From an uncultured Ignavibacteria bacterium (lineage in GTDB: Bacteria > Bacteroidota > Ignavibacteria > SZUA-365), in the NCBI GenBank assembly GCA_913060595.1, contig CAJXSA010000041.1:1-15072 (forward strand): a stretch of 15,072 nucleotides of DNA, read 5' to 3'. This document shows, piece by piece, positions 6,304-13,416 of the stretch (position 1 is its first letter; every line of letters begins with the position of its first letter). The translations under genes and the position numbers were made by a program. The notes beneath the pieces were generated by a model. It ran no database searches. It saw only the letters and a list, made by a program, of their open reading frames with translations, and had not been told where the DNA came from.

Positions 6304-8508
6304 ATGCACCTCCCACCAACGGCCCATTCGATGCCTGTAAAAAAGACTTTTCTCCCTGCTACTCTCCTTCTCGCCCTTTTCATCCTCCTTCCCGTTCGGA
6401 TGCACGCACAGTCGGCTGAAGACTGTCTCATGTGCCACAACGATCCCGAATTCGAGATGGAGAAAAACGGACGGACGGTATCTATTTACACGAATCCGTC
6501 CGTGCTGAGAAAATCACCGCACGCGGATCTCGACTGCGTTGCATGTCACACCGGTTTTGATCCCGACGACCTGCCGCACAAGGAGAATATCACGCCGGTG
6601 CGGTGCACCAGCTGTCACCAGGACGCGGTCATGGAACATCAGTTCCATTCCGTGCAGCTCTCGCTTGCCGGCTCCAAAGGCACGCTCGAGGAATCATGCA
6701 AGCAGTGTCACGGCGAGCACAACGTCCTTTCTCTCGACGACGAGAACAATCCCTTCCACTACTCCAACATGACGGAGACCTGCGGGAAATGCCACCCGGA
6801 TGTCACGCAGTCCTTCGCTTCGTCCGAACACGGAAAAGCGCTCAGCAGCGGCACGAAGGGCGCACCGACCTGCATCTCCTGTCATACGCGCGACGTGACC
6901 GGGCACCAGGGGAAACTCAGCATGCTGGAAACCAAGCAGCTGCAGGAAGCGCTCTGTCTCGAATGCCATGAGGACAACGAGGACGTACGCAGCCGCATGG
7001 CCCCGTCGGTCAGTTTCATCAAGGCATACGAGCACAGTGTGCACGGGCTCGCGCTGCAAGGTGGCAACGGTGAGTCCGCAAACTGCGTGGACTGTCACGG
7101 CAGCCATGACATGAAGCGTTCTTACGACCCGACGTCGCGCGTGCATAAAATGCATGTCGCCGAGGACTGCGGGCAGTGTCACACCGAAATCGCCGAAGAG
7201 TTCAACCAGAGCATACACGGCAAGGCCATTGCACGCGGGAATCTGGATTCTCCGACCTGCAACAGCTGTCACGGTGAGCACAACATTCTGCCCGTCAACG
7301 ATCCCAACTCGCCTGTCGCGGCCAAAAACGTCTCGCAGCAGGTCTGCAGTCCCTGTCACAGCTCGCTGAAGATGTCGGAGAAATACGGTTTCAGCGCGGG
7401 GCAGACACGCAGCTACGATGACAGCTACCACGGTCTCGCTCTCAAGGGCGGTTCGACGGAAGCAGCGAACTGTGCGAGCTGCCACGGCGTGCATAACATC
7501 CTTCCCTCCTCCGACCCGCGGTCGATGATTCACAAGGACAATCTCGTCGAGACCTGCGGTGACTGTCACCCGAATGCGAACACGCGCTTTGCAACAGGAC
7601 GCATTCACGTGGTCGAGGATGACAGGGAAGAGGCTCCCATACTGTACTGGATTTCCAACATTTACATCATCCTGATCATCGTGATCATCGGCGGCATGGT
7701 GGCGCACAACGCGCTCGATTTCCGCAAGAAAGCAGTGCACAAGCTCAAGACACGCCGTGGCCACTATCCGCATCACAGCGCGGGCTCCACGCTGCACGTG
7801 CGAATGACGGTCAATGAACGCCTTCAGCATGTCACGCTGCTGCTCAGCTTCATCCTGCTGGTGATCACCGGATTCATGCTGCGCTTCCCCGACGCCTTCT
7901 GGGTGGTGTGGATCCGCGATCTCGTTCCCTACGCCTTCGAGACCCGGTCACTGATGCACCGCATCGCGGGCGTCGTGATCATTGCGGTCAGTCTCTATCA
8001 CATCGGCTATCTCGCCGGCACCGCACGCGGACGGCAGCTCTTCCTCGACCTGCTTCCGAAATGGAAGGACGTCACCGACGTGTTCACCGCCCTGAAATAC
8101 TACCTCGGATTCTCTGATGAGAGACCGCGCTTCGAGCGCTTCAGCTACATGGAGAAAGCCGAGTACTGGGCCCTGGTCTGGGGCAACATCGTCATGGGCG
8201 CCACCGGCATCATCATGTGGTTTGACGAATTTTTCGCCGGCATATTCACCAAGCTCGGCTACGACATCTCCCGCATTGTCCACTACTACGAGGCATGGCT
8301 GGCGATGCTCGCCATTATCGTGTGGCACATTTACTTCGTGATCTTCAATCCCGATGTCTATCCCATGAATCTTGCATGGATCAAGGGAACACTGACGGAA
8401 GAAGAGATGGAAGAGGAGCACCCGCTCGAGCTCGAACGCATCCGTTCAAAACGAAAGGAGGAAGGTGCGCAGGACGATATGATTGACGTTCCCGTCGACG
8501 AGGACTGA
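6304..8508 (+). CDS. 13-heme cytochrome c fused to a cytochrome b domain (CbcL-like architecture)
   Basis: This 734-residue fusion has a signal peptide ending near MHAQ (residue 36), then 13 CxxCH sites beginning at Cys41, 78, 101, 132, 160, 190, 218, 261, 289, 319, 348, 390 and 418. From the fourth on they come in pairs 28-29 residues apart within repeats of the type SxHGkal...TCxxCHGxHnI, the 'doubled CXXCH' pattern. A helix at about 447-468 leads into a cytochrome b561/FdhI-like domain with four more helices and histidines 509, 552, 566, 660 and 675, suited to two b hemes and quinol oxidation. Electrons would run from the quinone pool into the periplasmic heme string. Geobacter CbcL has the same layout with fewer c hemes. 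The charged tail is cytoplasmic. An ATG at 6331 (Met10, MPVKK) gives a more classical signal peptide; neither start has a clear ribosome site. Confidence 0.88.
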   Translation: MHLPPTAHSMPVKKTFLPATLLLALFILLPVRMHAQSAEDCLMCHNDPEFEMEKNGRTVSIYTNPSVLRKSPHADLDCVACHTGFDPDDLPHKENITPVRCTSCHQDAVMEHQFHSVQLSLAGSKGTLEESCKQCHGEHNVLSLDDENNPFHYSNMTETCGKCHPDVTQSFASSEHGKALSSGTKGAPTCISCHTRDVTGHQGKLSMLETKQLQEALCLECHEDNEDVRSRMAPSVSFIKAYEHSVHGLALQGGNGESANCVDCHGSHDMKRSYDPTSRVHKMHVAEDCGQCHTEIAEEFNQSIHGKAIARGNLDSPTCNSCHGEHNILPVNDPNSPVAAKNVSQQVCSPCHSSLKMSEKYGFSAGQTRSYDDSYHGLALKGGSTEAANCASCHGVHNILPSSDPRSMIHKDNLVETCGDCHPNANTRFATGRIHVVEDDREEAPILYWISNIYIILIIVIIGGMVAHNALDFRKKAVHKLKTRRGHYPHHSAGSTLHVRMTVNERLQHVTLLLSFILLVITGFMLRFPDAFWVVWIRDLVPYAFETRSLMHRIAGVVIIAVSLYHIGYLAGTARGRQLFLDLLPKWKDVTDVFTALKYYLGFSDERPRFERFSYMEKAEYWALVWGNIVMGATGIIMWFDEFFAGIFTKLGYDISRIVHYYEAWLAMLAIIVWHIYFVIFNPDVYPMNLAWIKGTLTEEEMEEEHPLELERIRSKRKEEGAQDDMIDVPVDED

Positions 8509-8530
8509 GACCGGCGGGTAGAACGCCCAT

Positions 8531-8563
8531 GAAGTACCGCTGCCTGCAGCATCGACGTACTTC
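8531..8563 (+). promoter_or_regulatory. intercistronic hairpin just before the 19-heme gene
   Basis: GAAGTAC (8531-8537) pairs with GTACTTC (8557-8563), and inside it GCTGC (8539-8543) pairs with GCAGC (8546-8550), leaving one unpaired base on the left and six on the right. The structure fills most of the 58-base gap and ends three bases before the ATG at 8567, where no Shine-Dalgarno is visible. It could modulate translation or mark a processing site. It lacks a T-tract, so it is not an obvious terminator. Confidence 0.45.
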
Positions 8564-8566
8564 GAT

Positions 8567-10690
8567 ATGCTGAAACACCTCTCGCATTTTCCGCACGCAG
8601 GAGCGAGGATCGCCACGGCGATCCTCGCGATCCTGCTCCTTCCCGCCCTGCTTCCGGCACAGGATAATGCCAACTGTTACATGTGCCACGAAGACCGCGA
8701 GCTGAGCGGAACGATCAACGGCCGCACGCGGTCGATGTTCGTGGACGAGCGCATGCTCACCCGCTCCGTGCACGGTGAATTCGAATGCACCATCTGCCAC
8801 CTCGACGTCGACCCGGAGGATCTCCCGCACGATGACGCGCTCGAACCCGTCGACTGCGGCACATGTCACGGAGAAATACAGGAGAAACACGCCATTTCCC
8901 TGCATGGGAAAGCAGTCAAAAGGGGTGATCCTCTTGCGCCGACCTGCACGAACTGTCACGGGACGCACAACGTCGTGCACGCGAAGGATCCTGCGTCCCC
9001 CGTGCGCGCATCGAATATTCCCTTCCTCTGCGGCAGCTGCCACCGGGAAGGGTCACCCGTGCAGCGGCAGAGGAAAATCCACCAGGATCACATTCTCGAG
9101 AACTACTCCGAATCCATCCACGGTGAAGGCCTGCTGAAGAAGGGCCTGACCGTGACGGCAACATGCATCTCCTGCCACACCGCGCATGAGATTCTGCCGC
9201 ACACCGACCCCGGTTCCAGCATCGCGCGGCGCAACATCGCAAGCACCTGCGCGAACTGCCACGAGCAGATCGAGGAAGTGCATCTCAAGGTCATCAAGGG
9301 TGAACTGTGGGAGAAGCAGCCGCACCTGCTCCCGGCCTGTGTCGACTGCCATCAGCCGCACAAAATCCGTCGCGTGTTCTATGACCAGGGCACGGCCGAC
9401 GCGCAGTGTCTCGAATGCCATCAGAAGCCCGGCCTCCGCGCAGACGACGGACGGTCGATGTACGTGAACTACCAGGAGCTCGGACACTCGAAACATGTGA
9501 GCGTCGCCTGCAGTCAGTGCCATTCCGGGGTGAACGTCTCCCATACGCGTCCCTGCGACGCCATCACCAACAAGGTCGATTGCGCCGCCTGTCACGCCGA
9601 GACCGTGGACCGCTATAATCAGAGCATACACGGCGTCATGTTCGCAAAGAATGATCCCGACGCGCCGTCCTGCCTCGACTGTCACGGCACGCACAGCGTT
9701 CTCGGCAAGAACAATCCCAACTCGCGCACCTTCCCGACGCGCGTCCCCATGCTTTGCGGTGAATGTCACCGCGCAGGCGAAAAGGGCGCCGTGCGCACCA
9801 AGGACGGCGAGGACGTCGTTGGTCATTACATCGAAAGTATTCATGGCAAGGGGCTGCTGCAGAGCGGACTGGTCGTCACGGCACAGTGCACGGACTGCCA
9901 CACGGCGCACGATACGCAGCCGAAGGCGGATCCCCGTTCGAGCATACACGAAGACAATGTATCATCGACATGCGGCACCTGCCATCACGGCATCGAGGAG
10001 CAGTTCGCCCAGAGCATTCACAGCCGCCTGGTCAATGACACGGACAAGGAACTGCCGACCTGCAACGACTGCCACAGCGCACACACCATTCGGCGGTCGG
10101 ACAACAGCGGTTTTAAGCTCGAGATCATGGATCAGTGCGGTCGCTGTCACGAGGACATTGCGGAGACCTACTTCGACACGTATCACGGGAAGGTCTCACA
10201 GCTCGGTTACACCAAGACCGCGAAATGCTACGATTGCCACGGGGCGCACGACATTCTCCCGCCGTCGAACCCGAAATCACATCTGAGTCATCAAAACGTC
10301 CTCGAAACCTGCCAGAAATGCCATCCTGCGGCAAACAGGCAGTTCGCCGGGTATCTCTCCCACGCCACGCATCATGATCCGGACAAGTACCCCTATCTGT
10401 ACTGGGCGTTCTGGGGCATGACCTCTCTCCTGATACTCACCTTCATTCTCGGCGGCACGCACACCATACTCTGGCTTCCCCGGGCTCTCCGCTGGCGCAA
10501 GGAACTGCACAAGCTCGAAGCCGAAGCGGAAGCATCCGTCGAAGACATCGCCTGGAGCGACATCGAAGCCCCGGCCCCGCCGAGTCAGCGCGCGCGTGCA
10601 GCGGCCGCCGAAAAGACGGCCGACGACGAGGCAAAGGATACCGATCCCGAAGCAGACACGGACGATGAGAGAAAGGAGGGTGATGCGTAA
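8567..10690 (+). CDS. 19-heme membrane-anchored cytochrome c
   Basis: This 707-residue protein has an N-terminal signal peptide (cleavage near LLPAQ, residue 32) and 19 CxxCH sites beginning at Cys37, 74, 97, 127, 155, 200, 228, 258, 281, 315, 339, 369, 397, 441, 469, 499, 524, 554 and 582. The first eight and the second eight align one-to-one with an offset of 234-244 residues or, more exactly, 241-244, so the heme part is a tandem duplication plus three terminal hemes. A membrane helix (about 609-636) then leaves a 70-residue, highly charged, acidic cytoplasmic tail with no recognised fold. The periplasmic heme wire is thus tethered beside the cytochrome b encoded next, whose ATG overlaps this stop by one base. 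The first five hemes and the pre-membrane segment match those of the preceding 13-heme fusion. It should accept electrons from the cytochrome b; its acceptor is unknown. Confidence 0.9.
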   Translation: MLKHLSHFPHAGARIATAILAILLLPALLPAQDNANCYMCHEDRELSGTINGRTRSMFVDERMLTRSVHGEFECTICHLDVDPEDLPHDDALEPVDCGTCHGEIQEKHAISLHGKAVKRGDPLAPTCTNCHGTHNVVHAKDPASPVRASNIPFLCGSCHREGSPVQRQRKIHQDHILENYSESIHGEGLLKKGLTVTATCISCHTAHEILPHTDPGSSIARRNIASTCANCHEQIEEVHLKVIKGELWEKQPHLLPACVDCHQPHKIRRVFYDQGTADAQCLECHQKPGLRADDGRSMYVNYQELGHSKHVSVACSQCHSGVNVSHTRPCDAITNKVDCAACHAETVDRYNQSIHGVMFAKNDPDAPSCLDCHGTHSVLGKNNPNSRTFPTRVPMLCGECHRAGEKGAVRTKDGEDVVGHYIESIHGKGLLQSGLVVTAQCTDCHTAHDTQPKADPRSSIHEDNVSSTCGTCHHGIEEQFAQSIHSRLVNDTDKELPTCNDCHSAHTIRRSDNSGFKLEIMDQCGRCHEDIAETYFDTYHGKVSQLGYTKTAKCYDCHGAHDILPPSNPKSHLSHQNVLETCQKCHPAANRQFAGYLSHATHHDPDKYPYLYWAFWGMTSLLILTFILGGTHTILWLPRALRWRKELHKLEAEAEASVEDIAWSDIEAPAPPSQRARAAAAEKTADDEAKDTDPEADTDDERKEGDA
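10672..10680 (+). promoter_or_regulatory. strong Shine-Dalgarno for the cytochrome b gene
   Basis: The sequence AAAGGAGGG lies inside the last codons of the 19-heme gene, about 10 bases before the ATG at 10690. It is the strongest ribosome site in the window and fixes the start of the cytochrome b at the TAATG stop/start overlap, which implies translational coupling of the two proteins. Confidence 0.7.
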
Positions 10691-11541
10691 TGGCTCAGCC
10701 AACCATGGTGAAAACCGAAAAGCACTTCCAGCGCTTCACGCGCCTGGAACGCATTCTTCATATTCTCATGATCATCAGCTTCATGAGTCTCGCGCTCACC
10801 GGGATGACGCTGAAGTTCTCATACACGGGCTGGGCGGTGTTCATGTCGAAGGTCTTCGGCGGATTCGAATCCGCTGGATTCATTCACCGCGCGGCCGCAG
10901 TCATCATGTTCGGCGTATTCGCCGCACACATTTATGACCTTTCGGTCACGAAGCGCCGCGAATACGGCGGCTGGAAGGCCCTGCTGTTCGGTCCCAACAG
11001 CATGATTCCGAACCGGAAGGATCTCCAGGATTTTACTGCCTCGATGAAGTGGTTCCTCGGCCGCGGCGAACGACCGCAGTACGGGCGCTGGACGTACTGG
11101 GAGAAATTCGATTACTTCGCGGTATTCTGGGGTATTTTCGTAATCGGATCGACCGGTCTCAGCCTGTGGTTCCCCGAGTTCTTCACGCAATTCATGCCCG
11201 GCTGGATGCTGAACGTCGCCACCATCATTCACAGTGACGAAGCCCTGCTCGCAACCGGCTTCATCTTCACGGTGCATTTTTTCAACACGCATCTGCGACC
11301 CGAGAAATTCCCGATGGACCTCGTCGTATTTACCGGGCGCATGCCGGTGTACGAACTCAAACTCGACAAGCCGGCAGAATTCGAAAGTCTGAAAGCAAAA
11401 GGCAAGCTCACCGACTACCTGGTGGATCCCTATCCGCCCGTCGTCATCCGTGCGATCCGCGTCTTCGCCTGGGCCGCGCTCGCGACCGGCTTCATGGCCG
11501 TGATCTGGATTGTATATGCTATGATTTTCGCCTATCGCTAA
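10690..11541 (+). CDS. cytochrome b561/FdhI-like membrane cytochrome b
   Basis: This 283-residue membrane protein has about five helices (near 22-42, 66-84, 140-160, 180-198 and 256-280). Histidines 24, 66, 80, 181 and 196 lie in or beside the helices. Their spacing (42, 14 and 15) matches that in the cytochrome b part of the 13-heme fusion (43, 14 and 15), and the motif TYWEKFDYFAVFWG parallels SYMEKAEYWALVWG there. Such domains carry two b hemes and exchange electrons with menaquinol. As the partner of the 19-heme cytochrome, it would form the split equivalent of the fusion. A C-terminal extension with an additional helix (after about 245) is absent from the fused version. The gene starts within the stop codon of its neighbour. 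Its likely terminator is the hairpin at 11585-11655. Confidence 0.88.
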   Translation: MAQPTMVKTEKHFQRFTRLERILHILMIISFMSLALTGMTLKFSYTGWAVFMSKVFGGFESAGFIHRAAAVIMFGVFAAHIYDLSVTKRREYGGWKALLFGPNSMIPNRKDLQDFTASMKWFLGRGERPQYGRWTYWEKFDYFAVFWGIFVIGSTGLSLWFPEFFTQFMPGWMLNVATIIHSDEALLATGFIFTVHFFNTHLRPEKFPMDLVVFTGRMPVYELKLDKPAEFESLKAKGKLTDYLVDPYPPVVIRAIRVFAWAALATGFMAVIWIVYAMIFAYR

Positions 11542-11584
11542 TCGCGCGGAGGGAGTTCAGCCCGTCTGAAAGTGGCTGACGATG

Positions 11585-11655
11585 GAAAAATATGAAAGAA
11601 GGAAAAATGGAAACATGCCCGTGATGTTTCCATCTTTCCTTTTTTCACATTTTTC
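11585..11655. terminator. long bidirectional hairpin terminator between convergent genes
   Basis: Arms at 11585-11616 and 11624-11655 (32 bases each, 7-base loop) are complementary except for two A-C mismatches and one G-T pair. The core (11599-11616 with 11624-11641) has one mismatch over 18 pairs. Rightward, the core is followed by T6 (11640-11645). Leftward, it is followed by T-rich sequence on the minus strand. It lies between the stops of the convergent cytochrome b and DUF1634 genes, so it can terminate both. The stem is far longer than an ordinary terminator needs. Confidence 0.75.
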
Positions 11656-11660
11656 ACATG

Positions 11661-11681
11661 CTTCAGTGTACCACACTGAAG
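11661..11681. repeat. perfect 9-bp inverted repeat over the DUF1634 stop codon
   Basis: CTTCAGTGT (11661-11669) and ACACTGAAG (11673-11681) are exact reverse complements around the 3-base loop ACC. The hairpin covers the stop codon (11663-11665) of the minus-strand DUF1634 gene. No T-tract follows it on the minus strand, so by itself it is not a classical terminator. It may protect the mRNA 3' end or add to the large hairpin 6 bases away. Confidence 0.5.
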
Positions 11682-12010
11682 CCGATGCTGATCCCGATGA
11701 CCGTAAGCACGATCAGCGATATCCACACATACCGCATATCCCCCTCCTTCCAGAACGTCCACGCCGTGATCATGATTCTCACGATGGGTGTTGCCATCAG
11801 CAGCAATATGCCTGCGTACAGATAGAGGAACGGGTTGCCTGCCGCGGAGGCGGCGGGGAGTCCGCGCAAAAGGTCCCACGACGCCGCCGGAATGGGAACG
11901 TCGTGCCAGGCCGGCTGAAATGCATACAGCAGGAAGCCGGCGAGCATGAAAGTGCCGCTCACCGTGATCCCCCCCATCAGCGTCCTGCTTACGATCCTTT
12001 CGCGTTTCAT
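11663..12010 (-). CDS. DUF1634 family membrane protein
   Basis: This 115-residue protein has three membrane helices (about 13-32, 60-80 and 93-113). The stretch GNPFLYLYAGILLLMATPIVR (split here as GNPFLYLYAG and ILLLMATPIVR, 57-77) is the hallmark of the DUF1634 family. Members are usually encoded beside TauE/SafE-type exporters, and here it follows one, 87 bases downstream on the same strand. A small accessory subunit of that transporter is the likely role, though no biochemical function is established. The length is normal for the family. The ATG at 12010 follows the spacer of the upstream gene, and its stop codon lies in a small perfect hairpin. Confidence 0.8.
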   Translation of the reverse strand: MKRERIVSRTLMGGITVSGTFMLAGFLLYAFQPAWHDVPIPAASWDLLRGLPAASAAGNPFLYLYAGILLLMATPIVRIMITAWTFWKEGDMRYVWISLIVLTVIGISIGFSVVH

Positions 12011-12052
12011 ATCAGCTCATCCTGATCCGTTGCGCAGGGGATACACCACCGA

Positions 12053-12079
12053 GGCATCTTTCCATCATTCCTTCTTTCC
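12053..12079 (-). repeat. third copy of the purine-rich repeat found in the 11.6-kb hairpin
   Basis: Read on the minus strand, this stretch contains GAAAGAAGGAATGATGGAAA followed by GATGCC. It matches the left arm of the hairpin (11595-11619, plus strand) at 22 of 25 positions by hand alignment. It also resembles the right arm read on the minus strand. It lies in the spacer between the TauE/SafE and DUF1634 genes, with no inverted partner visible nearby. Confidence 0.5.
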
Positions 12080-12097
12080 GTCTTTTCATTTCCTGCC

Positions 12098-12913
12098 TCA
12101 TCCCGCGAACATCCGAATCGCCACGAGGAAGATCAGCACGATAAAGATCAGTATGATGGTTTTGCTCCGCACCTTTGTCCCTATCAGCGTGCCGAGTCGG
12201 GAGCCGCCGAGCACGCCCAGCACTGCGGCGGCGGTGTAGAGCGGATTGACATGTCCGTAAGAGAAATAGATGAAGGCGCTGGCGACGCCGGTCACACCGA
12301 TCATGAAATTGCTCGTGGCTGTCGCGGCCTTTATCGGCACGCCGGAGACAAGGTTCATGATGGGGACTTTCACCAGTCCCCCGCCGATGCCCAGCAGTCC
12401 GCTGAGGTTGCCCGCCACGGTGGAAGCCAGCATGGCGGTGGGCAGGCGGCGCACGCTGTAGTGCACTTCCCGCTTTTCCGCCTCGTCGAAAAACTGTCCA
12501 TGGATGCGCGCCTGCGGATTGTATGCGATCTGCGCCTCCCCAGCCTTGCGGGTTTTATTCCACATGAGCAGTCCCATAATCAGCAGGAAGAACGCGAAGA
12601 TTCTCTGCAGCACGTCGCCGGGCAGGTAATTCGCCGTGAGTCCCCCGAGCACCGCGCCGATGGTTGTCATGACTTCGAGGGACATGCCGAGCCGGATGTT
12701 GCTGATCCCCTTGTCCACGTACACTGACGCCGTCGCGCTCGAGGTCGCGATAATGGTCACCACGCTGGCGGCCACCGCTTCGTGCATGGGCAGGCCGAAG
12801 CCCAGCACCAGCACCGGGATGAGAAACACCCCTCCCCCGATACCCAGCAGGGCGCCGAGGACGCCGGTGACCACACCGGACAGAACGACGAGTAAAAAGA
12901 GGAGCGGAGACAT
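12098..12913 (-). CDS. TauE/SafE family (DUF81) sulfite/organosulfur exporter
   Basis: This 271-residue membrane protein is built from two homologous halves, each opening with the family glycine motif: GVLGALLGIGGG (about 17-28) and GNLSGLLGIGGG (about 168-179). Each is followed by three or so helices (for example AVAASVVTIIATSSATASV, 46-64). A hydrophilic cytoplasmic loop (120-155) separates the halves. Characterised members export sulfite, sulfoacetate or related anions; the substrate here cannot be told. The length is typical. The ATG at 12913 lies only 18 bases downstream of the T-tract of the tRNA terminator, so its promoter must overlap the tRNA or the terminator, or the gene depends on readthrough. 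The DUF1634 gene follows as its probable partner. Confidence 0.88.
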   Translation of the reverse strand: MSPLLFLLVVLSGVVTGVLGALLGIGGGVFLIPVLVLGFGLPMHEAVAASVVTIIATSSATASVYVDKGISNIRLGMSLEVMTTIGAVLGGLTANYLPGDVLQRIFAFFLLIMGLLMWNKTRKAGEAQIAYNPQARIHGQFFDEAEKREVHYSVRRLPTAMLASTVAGNLSGLLGIGGGLVKVPIMNLVSGVPIKAATATSNFMIGVTGVASAFIYFSYGHVNPLYTAAAVLGVLGGSRLGTLIGTKVRSKTIILIFIVLIFLVAIRMFAG

Positions 12914-12931
12914 ATTACTGTGGGATGGAGG

Positions 12932-12955
12932 AAAAAAGGCCGCGTTTCAGCGGCC
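12932..12955 (-). terminator. rho-independent terminator of the tRNA-Arg gene
   Basis: On the minus strand GGCCGC (12955-12950) and GCGGCC (12943-12938) form a perfect 6-bp GC stem with a TGAAAC loop, followed by six T (12937-12932). It begins four bases after the tRNA CCA end. It also sits directly before the TauE/SafE start codon. Confidence 0.88.
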
Positions 12956-12959
12956 CGAC

Positions 12960-13036
12960 TGGCACTCCCGGCAGGACTCGAACCTGCGACCCTCTGCTTA
13001 GAAGGCAGATGCTCTATCCACCTGAGCTACGGGAGC
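12960..13036 (-). tRNA. tRNA-Arg (anticodon UCU)
   Basis: The minus strand reads a complete 77-base cloverleaf. The acceptor arms GCTCCCG and CGGGAGT pair with a G-U at position 1-72, followed by discriminator G and an encoded CCA (12960-12962). The D arm begins TAGCTCAGG. The anticodon stem TCTGC/GCAGA encloses the loop CTTCTAA, giving anticodon TCT (complement of 13000-13002), which reads AGA. The T arm contains GGTTCGAGTCC. A strong terminator follows. No integrase or partial duplicate of the tRNA end was seen nearby. Confidence 0.95.
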
Positions 13037-13416
13037 GTAAGAGTTCAGCAAGAAATATCCGCAGAAATGGACTGGAATACAAGGCGAACCGCTGTAATGC
13101 ATGTACCATGAACGTCATTGCGGGCGACACGTGCTCCGATGTGCCCCGTTTCTTTCTTCGTGCGTTGCAGTTCAAAACCTGTGACAGTCCGCTGTGCACG
13201 AAATCCGAACATCGCCGCAATCTACCGTACAGTTTCAGAGCGCGGTGAAAGGAGCAATTGTCCATTCCGGCTCCGGATTCGTTTTGGCACGGTTCGTGCA
13301 GCATATCGGCTGTCGATGAAGACAGAAATACTTTCTCGCCGCACAGGGACACCGGTCTCAGCGCGACGTATCAGACAGACACATTTTAGACTGACAGCAT
13401 ACAGGAGTGTTTGGAC
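13037..13416. other. 380-base non-coding stretch between tRNA and pilin-like gene
   Basis: No open frame here resembles a protein. The ones that exist overlap the tRNA or run out of frame into the pilin-like gene. The left end must hold the minus-strand promoter of the tRNA; GAAATA (13053-13058) and ATACAA (about 13077-13082) are weak -10/-35 candidates on that strand. The right end must hold the promoter of the pilin-like gene, but no convincing boxes were found. No strong inverted repeats were seen by eye. Confidence 0.4.

Noticed and set aside
6694..7830. Long minus-strand open frame opposite the 13-heme gene
   Set aside because: It is the antisense shadow of repeated CxxCH codons in a GC-rich gene; the plus strand has an unmistakable protein family.
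6420..10320. Regularly spaced repeats suggesting a CRISPR-like or DNA repeat array
   Set aside because: The periodicity comes from protein-level CxxCH modules; the DNA copies are diverged and lie in one continuous frame per gene.
12960..13036. tRNA-Arg as a possible integration site
   Set aside because: No integrase gene and no direct repeat of the tRNA end was seen in the window.
13014..13352. Minus-strand open frame of 112 residues over the tRNA 5' end
   Set aside because: It overlaps a confident tRNA and has no recognisable protein features.
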